Source: Bacteroidota bacterium
Lineage (GTDB): Bacteria; Bacteroidota; Bacteroidia; UKL13-3
Reading direction: 5' to 3'
DNA length: 51,305 bases
NCBI GenBank assembly: GCA_040388375.1
Contig: JAZKBU010000018.1
Coordinates: 1 to 51,305 of the forward strand
Shown here: positions 15,997-23,520 of the stretch, piece after piece
How positions within the stretch are numbered: position 1 is the first letter of the stretch
Layout of the letters: every line of letters begins with the position of its first letter
Program-made: the position numbers and the translations under genes
Notes under the pieces: model-generated
Databases searched by the model: none
The model's input: only the letters and a program-made list of their open reading frames with translations
Told to the model about the DNA's origin: nothing

Positions 15997-17425
15997 GAGA
16001 ATGAAATTTATATATATGGGTTCTGTACTTATGTCGTTATTATTTTCGGCTTGTTCAACACCATCTGTTGTTCAAAAAACAGAAAGCAAAAAGGTACCGG
16101 GGAGTTATGATAACAACTCCCCGGATAGTACCAATACATCAAAGGTAAAGTGGCAAAAATATTTTACTGATCCTTTCTTAAACTCGCTTCTTGACTCTGC
16201 ATTGAAAAACAACCAGGAGTTAAATATTACTTTACAGGAAATTGAAATTGCCAGAAATGAAGTAAGAGCCAGAAAAGGTGAATACTTGCCGAGTGTAGGC
16301 TTGGGTGCCGGAGCAAGTTTAGATAAATCAGGGCGATATACCAGCAGAGGTTCCAGTGAAGCAAATACTGACATAAAACCCGGAATAGCTACACCTGACC
16401 CCTTGCCAAATTATATGTTAGGTGCTTATGCCAACTGGGAAGTTGATATTTGGAGCAAGTTACGTAATGCAAAAAAAGCTGCATTTAACAGGTATATGTC
16501 AACTGCCAGCGGGAAAAACTTTTTAGTAACTAACTTAATTGCTGAAATTGCCAATTCGTACTATGAATTACTGGCTCTTGATAATCAGTTGGACATTATT
16601 AAACAGAATATTGACATTCAAAGTAACGCATTGGAAATTGTAAGGCTACAAAAACAGGCCGGACGTGTTACTGAATTAGCTGTACGTAGGTTTGAAGCTC
16701 AGGTGTTGAATACCAGAAGTCTTCAATTTGGCATTCAACAAAAAATTACTGAAACAGAAAACCGAATTAATTTTTTGATAGGAAGGTCACCTCAAACGAT
16801 TGAAAGGGATGCCGCTGCTTTCGGCAATTTGGTACCTAATACTATTTATGCGGGTATTCCGGCACAACTACTTGATAATCGTCCTGATATTAAACAAGCG
16901 GAACTAGCTTTGACTGCTGCTAAACTGGATGTAAAATCGGCTAAAGCCAGATTTTATCCTTCCTTAGGTATTACTGCAGGTATAGGTTTCCAAGCATTTG
17001 ATGCAAGCTATTTAATTAAAGCCCCTGAGTCATTATTGTATTCGTTAGCTGGCGATCTAACTGCTCCATTGATAAACAGAAATGGAATTAAAGCTGCCTA
17101 CTATAGTGCCAATGCAAAACAAATACAAGCTGTTTATAATTATGAGCAAACTATTTTAAAGGCTTATGTAGAAGTGGTAAACCAACTTTCGAACATTAAT
17201 AACTTAAACAAAACCTACGATTTGAAATTGCAGGAAGTGGATGCATTAACACAATCGGTTGTTATTTCAAATAATTTATTCAGGTCGGCAAGGGCAGATT
17301 ATATGGAAGTGTTGTTAACACAACGCGATGCATTGGAAGCTAAGTTTGAATTAATTGATACCAAGAAACAACAAATGAATGCTATGGTAAATATTTACCG
17401 TGCATTGGGTGGTGGCTGGAATTAG
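15989..17425 (+). CDS. Outer-membrane efflux factor (TolC/NodT family) lipoprotein
   Basis: A 478-residue outer-membrane channel component. The signal ends in LLFSAC, so the mature protein is a lipoprotein as in OprM/NodT. Typical repeats are present: NQELNITLQEIEIARNEV (first half), WEVDIWSKLRNAKKAA, LLDNRPDIKQAELALTAA, and ARFYPSLGITAGIGFQ. Together these give the TolC-type double coiled coil and barrel. Three in-frame ATGs (15980, 15989, 16001) are possible; 15989 is chosen because it adds a Lys-Arg n-region to the signal and has an ATGAGTAA overlap with the permease stop. A strong terminator follows, ending the operon. Confidence 0.93.
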   Translation: MSKRMKFIYMGSVLMSLLFSACSTPSVVQKTESKKVPGSYDNNSPDSTNTSKVKWQKYFTDPFLNSLLDSALKNNQELNITLQEIEIARNEVRARKGEYLPSVGLGAGASLDKSGRYTSRGSSEANTDIKPGIATPDPLPNYMLGAYANWEVDIWSKLRNAKKAAFNRYMSTASGKNFLVTNLIAEIANSYYELLALDNQLDIIKQNIDIQSNALEIVRLQKQAGRVTELAVRRFEAQVLNTRSLQFGIQQKITETENRINFLIGRSPQTIERDAAAFGNLVPNTIYAGIPAQLLDNRPDIKQAELALTAAKLDVKSAKARFYPSLGITAGIGFQAFDASYLIKAPESLLYSLAGDLTAPLINRNGIKAAYYSANAKQIQAVYNYEQTILKAYVEVVNQLSNINNLNKTYDLKLQEVDALTQSVVISNNLFRSARADYMEVLLTQRDALEAKFELIDTKKQQMNAMVNIYRALGGGWN

Positions 17426-17442
17426 TTTTATAAAATGTAAGC

Positions 17443-17482
17443 AAAAAAAAAGAGCTTGTTCAAAATAACAGGCTCTTTTTTT
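17443..17482. terminator. Bidirectional terminator at end of RND operon
   Basis: AAAAAGAGCTTGTT pairs with AACAGGCTCTTTTT (one G-T pair) around a 6-nt loop, with an A-run before and a T-run after. It lies between the convergent outer-membrane factor gene and the AhpD-like gene. Confidence 0.85.
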
Positions 17483-17511
17483 ATTATAAACTTTCGGCTT
17501 GGCTTGAAGTC

Positions 17512-17850
17512 CTACCCTACTAATTCTTCCCAATACTCAACGGCTCTGCGGGTATGGGGTATTACAATGGTGCCACCAACAATATTAGCTACTGCAAATA
17601 TTTCAAACATTTGTTCGGTAGTTACTCCTGCTTCGTGGCATTTGCCTAAATGGTACTTTATACAATCATCACAACGTAAAACCATGCTGGCTACGAGGCC
17701 TAACATTTCTTTTACCTGCGTACTCAATGCGCCTTCGGCATAGGTATTACTGTCTAAATTAAATAAGCGTTTCAATACGAGGTTTTCTGAGCCTAGTATT
17801 TTTTCATTCATCTTTTCGCGGTAGGTGTTAAATTCTTCTACTTTATTCAT
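17512..17850 (-). CDS. Carboxymuconolactone decarboxylase/AhpD-like protein
   Basis: A 112-residue protein of the CMD/AhpD fold. It has the alkylhydroperoxidase signature CDDCIKYHLGKCHEAG with Cys60, Cys63 and His67, the proton-relay cysteines and histidine of AhpD-type peroxidases. It begins with a helix rich in Lys and Glu, and its length is typical of single-domain members. The likely role is a thiol-based peroxide or redox activity, but the reductant is unknown. It is the last gene of the minus-strand SPFH cluster. A repeat tract of about 65 bp separates it from the ribbon-helix-helix gene, so it may have its own promoter. Confidence 0.88.
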   Translation of the reverse strand: MNKVEEFNTYREKMNEKILGSENLVLKRLFNLDSNTYAEGALSTQVKEMLGLVASMVLRCDDCIKYHLGKCHEAGVTTEQMFEIFAVANIVGGTIVIPHTRRAVEYWEELVG

Positions 17851-17854
17851 GGTT

Positions 17855-17942
17855 TATAAGTTTATGGTTTATAGACGATGGACCATAGTAAATAAGCGAT
17901 GGGTTATTTTCTATGGTCTATTTACTATTGTCTATGGACTTT
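17855..17942. repeat. Short intergenic repeat tract (CTATGGTC/GACCATAG type)
   Basis: The gap between the AhpD-like and ribbon-helix-helix genes is built from variants of a short word: TTTATGGTTTATAGACGATG, GACCATAG, CTATGGTCTAT, GTCTATGGACT. ATAGTAAATA and TATTTACTAT within it form an inverted pair. The 18-mer at 17864-17881 matches, in reverse complement, 17 of 18 bases of the metG coding segment at 24349-24366. The tract ends inside the 3' end of the ribbon-helix-helix gene. Confidence 0.55.
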
Positions 17943-18100
17943 TTCTTTTGTCTTCCGGCTTCTTTTAAAGCTTTGTTCAATATGTATTCTATTTGCCCGT
18001 TGGTACTACGAAATTCGTCAGCAGCCCATTTTTCAATGCACTCCATCATTTCTTTACTTAAGCGTAAAGCAAAAGGTTTTTTCTCGTCTTTTTCGGCCAT
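17918..18100 (-). CDS. Ribbon-helix-helix (Arc-type) DNA-binding protein
   Basis: A 60-residue protein with a ribbon-helix-helix fold. A short strand (PFALRLSKEM, about 9-18) is followed by helix A (MECIEKWAADEFRS) and helix B (NGQIEYILNKALKEAGRQ), then a Lys-rich tail. Such proteins bind operators as dimers and often regulate their own cluster. It starts 7 bp after the stop of the first PH-like gene, so it is co-transcribed with the SPFH cluster. In Bacteroidota this type of small Arc-like protein is often found beside SPFH genes (recalled from genome browsing, not checked). It could also be an antitoxin, but no toxin is adjacent. Confidence 0.8.
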   Translation of the reverse strand: MAEKDEKKPFALRLSKEMMECIEKWAADEFRSTNGQIEYILNKALKEAGRQKKKSIDNSK

Positions 18101-18106
18101 TTTTTA

Positions 18107-18616
18107 TTAGTTTATTGCAGTCAATGCAGCAATTTGATATTTGTCTTTTAAATACAATAAATAGGTTTTCATTTTATCAATATCATTTGACCCAAGTACT
18201 ATAGTTTTATCATTTAACAAAACTATTTTAAGTCCTTTGTTGCCATAAACATTATAAGCAACTCTGCCATTCAATAAATTTTTTCTGTATCCACCCCAAC
18301 CTCCAAACTCAAAGAAGGAATTGTATTGGTAAATAGAAACAGTTTTAACTTCGTTCCACTTAATTTCTTTAGGTTTGAGCATAAATAAATTGAATTTTAC
18401 TTGGATTATTTTTTCGTCAATTCTTGTATTAAGCTTCAAATAAATTAGCATAACCATTACCAAAATAAAAATAAGTGATGGTAAAAAAAAGTGAATTGTC
18501 AAGGTTGTTTGTTTTAAAAAGGAAAGTGCAAAAATGATGATACTAATAAATACAATTGGTATAAAAAAGTAACGCCACTTTTGATAAAAACCTTGTTCTT
18601 CAATATATGCTTCCAT
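18107..18616 (-). CDS. PH-like membrane protein, paralogue 1
   Basis: A 169-residue protein with two N-terminal membrane helices (about 15-35 and 42-60), then a cytoplasmic beta-rich domain with FEFGGWGGYRKN and GNKGLKIVLLNDKTIVLGS. The order resembles bacterial PH-like domains. The C terminus DKMKTYLLYLKDKYQ is almost identical to that of the upstream gene, so the two are tandem duplicates. No catalytic motif is seen. A membrane-bound scaffold or lipid-binding role is inferred from the fold and the neighbouring SPFH gene. Start at ATG 18616, 38 bp after the preceding gene. Confidence 0.72.
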   Translation of the reverse strand: MEAYIEEQGFYQKWRYFFIPIVFISIIIFALSFLKQTTLTIHFFLPSLIFILVMVMLIYLKLNTRIDEKIIQVKFNLFMLKPKEIKWNEVKTVSIYQYNSFFEFGGWGGYRKNLLNGRVAYNVYGNKGLKIVLLNDKTIVLGSNDIDKMKTYLLYLKDKYQIAALTAIN

Positions 18617-18654
18617 GAACTTTTTTAATTATTTGCGGATAAAATATTAGGCTA

Positions 18655-19158
18655 TTAATTTATTGCACCCAAAGCAGCTATTTGATATTTTTCTTTTAAA
18701 TACGATAAATAGGTTTTCATTTTATCGGGCTCTTTGGTTCCGATCAATACTTTTGAATTATTATGAAAAGTAATTTGTAAACCCATATTACCTGATACGC
18801 TATAAGCACGGTTTTTCTTCCATAATCCTTTATAACCCCAACCGCCATACTCCATAATCGGGTTATATTTTCTAACCTCAACAGTTTTTATATCTTCCCA
18901 CTTAAATACTTTATACGAACGCTGGAACAAGCCAAACTTAACGAAAACGGCTGTTTCATCAACTCTTGACGACAACGTAAAAAAGAAAACAAATATTCCA
19001 CTACTTAACAAAACAAATACGGGAAACATCATATCAGGTACACTTAACTGACCGTTATTGTAGTTAAGTAACGGAACAATGGCAGCCATGATAAAAAATG
19101 CAATAGAAAGGGGCCACCAACTTTTTATAAAACTTTGTTTTTCTGTAAATGCTTCCAT
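18655..19158 (-). CDS. PH-like membrane protein, paralogue 2
   Basis: A 167-residue paralogue of the downstream gene. It has two membrane segments near residues 15-35 and 43-62, then VDETAVFVKFGLFQRSYKVF and MEYGGWGYKG, RAYSVSGNMGLQITFHNN and a C terminus DKMKTYLSYLKEKYQIAALG. The last 23 residues match paralogue 1 at 20 positions, the middle less well. That pattern indicates an older duplication with a conserved tail. It lies 23 bp after the SPFH gene, in the same probable operon. The function is not known; a role in a membrane microdomain is inferred from context. Confidence 0.72.
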   Translation of the reverse strand: MEAFTEKQSFIKSWWPLSIAFFIMAAIVPLLNYNNGQLSVPDMMFPVFVLLSSGIFVFFFTLSSRVDETAVFVKFGLFQRSYKVFKWEDIKTVEVRKYNPIMEYGGWGYKGLWKKNRAYSVSGNMGLQITFHNNSKVLIGTKEPDKMKTYLSYLKEKYQIAALGAIN

Positions 19159-19181
19159 AAAAAAATTTATTAATTACTTAT

Positions 19182-20036
19182 TTATTGGTGCAAAGTACCT
19201 GTATTGATAACAGGATTAGCCGCTTTATCACTGCATAATACAACCATTAAATTACTAACCATGGCTGCTTTTTTATCATCATCTAAGTCAATAATTTGTT
19301 TGGCTGACAATTGTTTTAAAGCTAACTCAACCATACCTACTGCACCTTCCACAATTTTGGTTCTTGCTGCTACAATGGCTGTAGCTTGCTGGCGTTGCAA
19401 CATAGCTCCTGCTATTTCTTGTGCATACGATAAATTACTGATACGTGCTTCTACTACTTCTATACCGGCTATAACCAAACGTTCAGTTAATTCGTTTACT
19501 AATTCTTCATGCACTTCGTTGTTTCCTGAACGCAATGATATTTCTGCTTGTTCATCATCAAAATTGTCATAAGGATAAGTACCTGCTAATTTTCTAATAG
19601 CTGATTCGCTTTGTATTCTTACAAAGCTTTCATAATCGTTTATTTCAAAGGCGGCTTTAAAGGTATCGGCTACGCGCCATACTAATACAATACCAATCAT
19701 AATTGGGTTACCTAGTTTATCGTTTACTTTTATAGGCTGACTATCTAAATTACGTGCACGTAAAGAAATTTTTCTTTTTAATAAAAATGGATTGGCCCAA
19801 TAAAAACCATTGTCTTTTGCGGTACCTGCGTATTTACCAAACAGGGTTAATACCAATGATTCATTGGGTTGAATAATATAAAAACCTGGCAACATCATTA
19901 CCAATGCTACAAGCAAAACCAGCAATACTAATGTTTTAAACATAATCATACTTACAATACAGGCTGCAATACCTGCCAACAATAGAAACAGCATTCCAAA
20001 TCCAGCAGTTCCTTTAAATTCAATTTCGTTTTTCAT
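19182..20036 (-). CDS. SPFH/Band 7 domain membrane protein
   Basis: A 284-residue protein with two closely spaced N-terminal hydrophobic segments (about 10-55), then an SPFH domain. Landmarks are PGFYIIQPNESLVLTLFGKY, FKAAFEINDYESFVRIQSES, and a coiled-coil part ERLVIAGIEVVEARISNLSY with EIAGAMLQRQQATAIVAART. SPFH proteins oligomerise as membrane scaffolds (stomatin, prohibitin and flotillin relatives). An upstream TTG frame would add 20 residues; ATG 20036 is preferred because the sequence before it is not membrane- or signal-like. It heads the run SPFH, two PH-like proteins, ribbon-helix-helix, AhpD-like. The gene resembles the SPFH genes widespread in Bacteroidota. Confidence 0.88.
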   Translation of the reverse strand: MKNEIEFKGTAGFGMLFLLLAGIAACIVSMIMFKTLVLLVLLVALVMMLPGFYIIQPNESLVLTLFGKYAGTAKDNGFYWANPFLLKRKISLRARNLDSQPIKVNDKLGNPIMIGIVLVWRVADTFKAAFEINDYESFVRIQSESAIRKLAGTYPYDNFDDEQAEISLRSGNNEVHEELVNELTERLVIAGIEVVEARISNLSYAQEIAGAMLQRQQATAIVAARTKIVEGAVGMVELALKQLSAKQIIDLDDDKKAAMVSNLMVVLCSDKAANPVINTGTLHQ

Positions 20037-20151
20037 AGTTATTTTTGATATTAAAATGATATCACAATGATAGTACATATTTTTCCGTAACTCCAAATTA
20101 TTTATTTACAAAATTGCTTAACGGCTTTAATCATTGATGAAAAGTTAAATT

Positions 20152-20190
20152 TAGTTTTGCCCTTGTTTAGGATTGAAATAAATATATTTG
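20152..20190 (+). promoter_or_regulatory. Two candidate -7 boxes upstream of lipoprotein gene
   Basis: TAGTTTTG at 20152-20159 and TATATTTG at 20183-20190 are both exact TAnnTTTG matches before the ATG at 20205. The second has TTG 17 bp upstream (20063-equivalent spacing is met at 20163-20165) and would give a leader of only about 8 nt. Confidence 0.4.
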
Positions 20191-20204
20191 ATAAACTTAA
20201 TTAT

Positions 20205-20873
20205 ATGAAAATACTACTCTCTGTTTTACTGCTTTTAGTACTGGCTTGTGGCAACAATGAAGCACCTGCAAACCGCTCTCATAAAACAAACAAAACAGAT
20301 GTTACACCTATAAAATATTCAACACTGGATAAACTATTTATAACGGGCTACTTTAATAACGACCGTATACTTGATACACTATATCAAAACAATATGAGTG
20401 ATTTAACTCACAGAGTTATTGATAGTTTTCCTGACCCGGATAACAATGAATGGGACTCCATAGTCGATTATTTTTACCATCAACAATCCAATATTATTGT
20501 TACCTGTTCCAATGGGTTTAAGGATACTTTATTTTTAGGTACAGGTTTGGGCTTGTATTGTCTCATCAATCTTGGCGACCTTAACAATGACAAAAGGGAT
20601 GAGATAGCTTTGGTTATTGACTATTGCGATTATAGTAGTTTAAACACTTGTAAGATATATAGTATTTGTAATGATAAATTTATCCTGTTAAAACATTTCG
20701 GTATTAATGAGGGGGCTTTTGATTTTGATAACAATCCTCCTTTCCATGAAATAAAGTATTTTTTAGAACTTAAAAACAAACACTGGTTTTTCAAAGATTA
20801 TTTAGACAATACAGCTGAAACAGAAGAAGAACTCAATAAAATGACTCCATTAAAAATAAAAAAATGCAGTTGA
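20205..20873 (+). CDS. Lipoprotein with FG-GAP-like calcium loop
   Basis: A 222-residue secreted lipoprotein. The signal MKILLSVLLLLVLAC ends in a clear lipobox with Cys15. The mature region contains LGDLNNDKRDEIALVIDYC, which resembles the D-x-N-x-D-x-x-D calcium-binding loop of FG-GAP/VCBS repeats; a single copy is seen. The rest shows no recognised domain. The start is ATG 20205, because a longer frame adds 16 residues with no signal character. It lies alone on the plus strand, convergent with nothing and followed by an acetyltransferase gene 60 bp downstream. Function unknown; cell-surface binding is a guess. Confidence 0.75.
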   Translation: MKILLSVLLLLVLACGNNEAPANRSHKTNKTDVTPIKYSTLDKLFITGYFNNDRILDTLYQNNMSDLTHRVIDSFPDPDNNEWDSIVDYFYHQQSNIIVTCSNGFKDTLFLGTGLGLYCLINLGDLNNDKRDEIALVIDYCDYSSLNTCKIYSICNDKFILLKHFGINEGAFDFDNNPPFHEIKYFLELKNKHWFFKDYLDNTAETEEELNKMTPLKIKKCS

Positions 20874-20933
20874 TGAATAGTCATAAAATAACAGGCATTT
20901 GTAAAGTAAAAAAGTAAGCGCTAAAATTACTCC

Positions 20934-21476
20934 ATGAAAGTATTGAACAATTACTTATTGACAGGGGAAGAATCAGAACGTTTAACATACCGTCTTTTAG
21001 ATACAAATGACATGCAGGAATGGCTGAAATTTTGTGCCTATCCTGACTCGTTGAAATATATTTTTGACCCAAAAGACTTGGATAAAACACCGGAAGAAAA
21101 ATGCAAGCTTTGGTTTGATAAAGTATTTTGGCGCTATGAAAACAACAAGGGTGGCATGAATGCTTTAATTGATAAAGAAACCGGTTTATTGGTTGGTCAA
21201 TGCGGTTTGTTAATACAGGTAGTTGACGGTATTGAAGAACTAGAGATTGGTTATTCACTTATGCCTGCCTTTAGAGGCAAAGGTTATGCCTCGGAGGCTG
21301 CACAAAAATGTAAAGACTTTGCTTTTAAAAATAATTTCAGGGATTCACTTATTTCTATTATTAATGAAGGCAATACATCATCGGAAAATGTGGCTTTGAA
21401 AAACGGTATGCATATAGATAAAAATACGTTGTTCAGTGAAACAAGGGTAAACATTTTCAGAATACACAAACCTTAA
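20934..21476 (+). CDS. GNAT-family N-acetyltransferase (RimJ/RimL type)
   Basis: A 180-residue protein with the GNAT fold. Acetyl-CoA pyrophosphate loop FRGKGYASEAAQ (about 119-130) follows a beta-bulge strand ELEIGYSLMP, and ENVALKNGMHIDKN is the C-terminal motif B. The start TYRLLDTNDMQEW is typical of the RimJ/RimL (Acetyltransf_3) branch, which acetylates N-termini of ribosomal proteins or small substrates. The acceptor cannot be predicted. First of three acetyltransferase genes in a row. Confidence 0.88.
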   Translation: MKVLNNYLLTGEESERLTYRLLDTNDMQEWLKFCAYPDSLKYIFDPKDLDKTPEEKCKLWFDKVFWRYENNKGGMNALIDKETGLLVGQCGLLIQVVDGIEELEIGYSLMPAFRGKGYASEAAQKCKDFAFKNNFRDSLISIINEGNTSSENVALKNGMHIDKNTLFSETRVNIFRIHKP

Positions 21477-21480
21477 ATAT

Positions 21481-21957
21481 ATGGCCCTTGAAAGTGTTAC
21501 AATAATTCCATTTAATGACCAACATCAAACTGATGTTGATTTACTAATGAAAGAAATTAATGATGAGTTTAGTATGCCTGTTTCTTACCCTAACTATAAA
21601 CCAAAACAGCCTGACCATTATTGGATAGCTTTGGAGGAGGATAAAGTAGTCGGTTCTGTTGCTTTAAATATTGAAGAAGGCTTTATAGTTTTAAAACGTA
21701 TGTTTTTAAAGCAAGCGCATCGTGGGAAAGAAAAAGGTATATCCAACCAATTGATGCAAACTGTTTTTAACTGGTGTAATGAACATAATGTAAATACTAT
21801 TTATTTAGGCACTATGGAACAATTTATTGCTGCACAAAAATTTTACAAGTATTATGGTTTTATAAAAATAACACAACAGGAATTGCCTAGTAACTTTTCG
21901 CATAATCCCATTGACAATGTTTTTTATAAGTTGGTACTCCAAAAAACTTATAATTAA
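21481..21957 (+). CDS. GNAT-family N-acetyltransferase
   Basis: A 158-residue GNAT protein. Motif A is VLKRMFLKQAHRGKEKGISN with the acetyl-CoA loop HRGKEKGIS, and motif B is AAQKFYKYYGFIKI, the standard C-terminal helix and strand. The gene begins 4 bp after the preceding acetyltransferase stop, so the two are surely co-transcribed. It is distinct in subfamily from its neighbour (MarR-associated or PhnO-like pattern), not a tandem copy. Substrate unknown. Confidence 0.87.
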   Translation: MALESVTIIPFNDQHQTDVDLLMKEINDEFSMPVSYPNYKPKQPDHYWIALEEDKVVGSVALNIEEGFIVLKRMFLKQAHRGKEKGISNQLMQTVFNWCNEHNVNTIYLGTMEQFIAAQKFYKYYGFIKITQQELPSNFSHNPIDNVFYKLVLQKTYN

Positions 21958-21998
21958 TCTGATTTACTGCCATGGCTATTTAAACAAAAACTAAAATA

Positions 21999-22538
21999 AT
22001 GATTATTGCTGAAAGACTTCATTTACGGGAAGTTACCTACCAAGATTTATCCTTTATTCATGAACTGAATTCTATACCCGAGGTTGACCAATACAATACG
22101 CTTGGTATTCCTGAAACAATAACTGTAACGGAACAATATACTAATGAAATTATACTGGCACAAAAGGTTAAGCCACGTGTGAGGTATATCTACATCATGG
22201 AAGATAATACCAATCAACAGGCATTGGGTATGATTGGGCTAACGATGGGAAAACCTCATTACAGAAATGCGGAAGTATGGTATAAAATAAATCCTGCATT
22301 TTGGAACAAGGGATATGCAAGTGAGGCTTTAATGGCCATACTTGATTTTGGTTTCAATACGCTGAATTTGCATAGAATTGAAGCCGGTTGTGCTGTTGAA
22401 AATATTGCTTCGGTTAAAGTTCTGAAAAAAGCCGGATTTACCAAGGAAGCGCATACCAGAAAATTGTTACCTATCAGGGGGCAATGGCATGATAACTTTG
22501 GATTTGCTATTTTAGAAGAAGATTTTTTAAAACAATAA
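21999..22538 (+). CDS. GNAT-family N-acetyltransferase (RimJ/RimL type)
   Basis: A 179-residue acetyltransferase with the signature NAEVWYKINPAFWNKGYASE: the strand-loop-helix that binds acetyl-CoA. It is followed by LNLHRIEAGCAVENIASVKV and LKKAGFTKEAHTRK, the Acetyltransf_3 C-terminal motifs. Clear member of the RimJ/RimL branch, possibly acting on a ribosomal protein N terminus or a polyamine-like substrate. It is 41 bp downstream of the second acetyltransferase and probably in the same transcript. Confidence 0.9.
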   Translation: MIIAERLHLREVTYQDLSFIHELNSIPEVDQYNTLGIPETITVTEQYTNEIILAQKVKPRVRYIYIMEDNTNQQALGMIGLTMGKPHYRNAEVWYKINPAFWNKGYASEALMAILDFGFNTLNLHRIEAGCAVENIASVKVLKKAGFTKEAHTRKLLPIRGQWHDNFGFAILEEDFLKQ

Positions 22539-22561
22539 TTCACTTTATAACCATTTGAAAT

Positions 22562-23437
22562 ATGTATAGAATTAATTCTGAAATCAATAAACTAACAGGC
22601 TTAAAAGTAATATGCGTTGCTGTGTTTTTGCTATTACTATTGTGTAAACTATCAGCCCAGACAGCTTACGGCAATAACAAGGAAGCGGGGCAATACATTA
22701 CTTTAAATGGTGTAAAACATTATTACGAAGTATATGGAAACGGGAAACCTTTATTGCTTATTCATGGTAACAGTACGGGCATAAAAGGTTGGGTTGCTCA
22801 AATTGAATTCTTTTCAAAAAAGTACAAAGTGTATGCTATTGATTGCAGAGGCAGGGGAAATTCGGACCTTGGGAAGGATAGCTTAACCTTTAAACAAACT
22901 GCGCATGATATGGCTACTTTTATTGAATTACTAAAACTTGATTCGGTAAATGTAATTGGTAAAAGTGATGGCGGTATAGTAGCATTGATGATGGGTATTT
23001 ATTATCCTCAACACATTCATAAAATGGTAGCGTTCAGTGCTAATTTGTGGCCCGACACCACAACGCTGCTTCCTGAAACTTTTACAGACATACACAATGA
23101 AAGGGTACATGCTGAAAAAATGCTGGCAATGAAAGATACTACTCAGAACTGGTACTTAACTAAATTACGAAACAGACTGATGGAGTTTCAGCCACATATT
23201 GCACTATGGGACTTACAAAAAATACAGGTTCCTGTTTTGGTATTATCGTGCGACAGGGATGTGGTAAAGGAAGAGCATACTTTACTTATTTACAAAAATA
23301 TACCAAAGGCTAACCTGGCTATTTTGCCTAATGAAACTCATTCTGTAGCCAAACAAAATCCGGGTTTATTCAATACCACCATTGAGCGTTTTTTAGCTGA
23401 GCCGTTTAAAGGCTACAGCCGAAGATTTGAACGATAA
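22562..23437 (+). CDS. Alpha/beta hydrolase, membrane-anchored or exported
   Basis: A 291-residue hydrolase. Residues about 15-32 are a hydrophobic segment (CVAVFLLLLLCKLSA) that acts as a signal or anchor. The fold motifs are LLLIHGNST (oxyanion loop, about 65-72), VIGKSDGGIVALMMG with nucleophile Ser135, LVLSCDRDVVKEEH with Asp233 as the likely acid, and NETHSV with His260. The substrate is unknown; the family includes esterases and haloperoxidase-like enzymes. The 24-bp spacing to the acetyltransferase gene suggests a continuing transcript. It is followed by an 83-bp gap and metG. Confidence 0.88.
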   Translation: MYRINSEINKLTGLKVICVAVFLLLLLCKLSAQTAYGNNKEAGQYITLNGVKHYYEVYGNGKPLLLIHGNSTGIKGWVAQIEFFSKKYKVYAIDCRGRGNSDLGKDSLTFKQTAHDMATFIELLKLDSVNVIGKSDGGIVALMMGIYYPQHIHKMVAFSANLWPDTTTLLPETFTDIHNERVHAEKMLAMKDTTQNWYLTKLRNRLMEFQPHIALWDLQKIQVPVLVLSCDRDVVKEEHTLLIYKNIPKANLAILPNETHSVAKQNPGLFNTTIERFLAEPFKGYSRRFER

Positions 23438-23520
23438 TTCACTCACTAGTATTCAACACATAAATTAAGTGTTTAAACTGCTCTTTTTGACTTAAATTAA
23501 CTTAAATTGCGGCTGTTTTT

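Noticed and set aside
17456-17743. Plus-strand 95-codon open frame across the RND terminator and AhpD-like gene
   Set aside because: It is antisense to a gene with an intact CxxC-His motif and starts inside a terminator stem.
17918-18100. Toxin-antitoxin pair built on the ribbon-helix-helix protein
   Set aside because: Neither neighbour is a toxin-like protein; one is a PH-like membrane protein and the other an AhpD-like enzyme.
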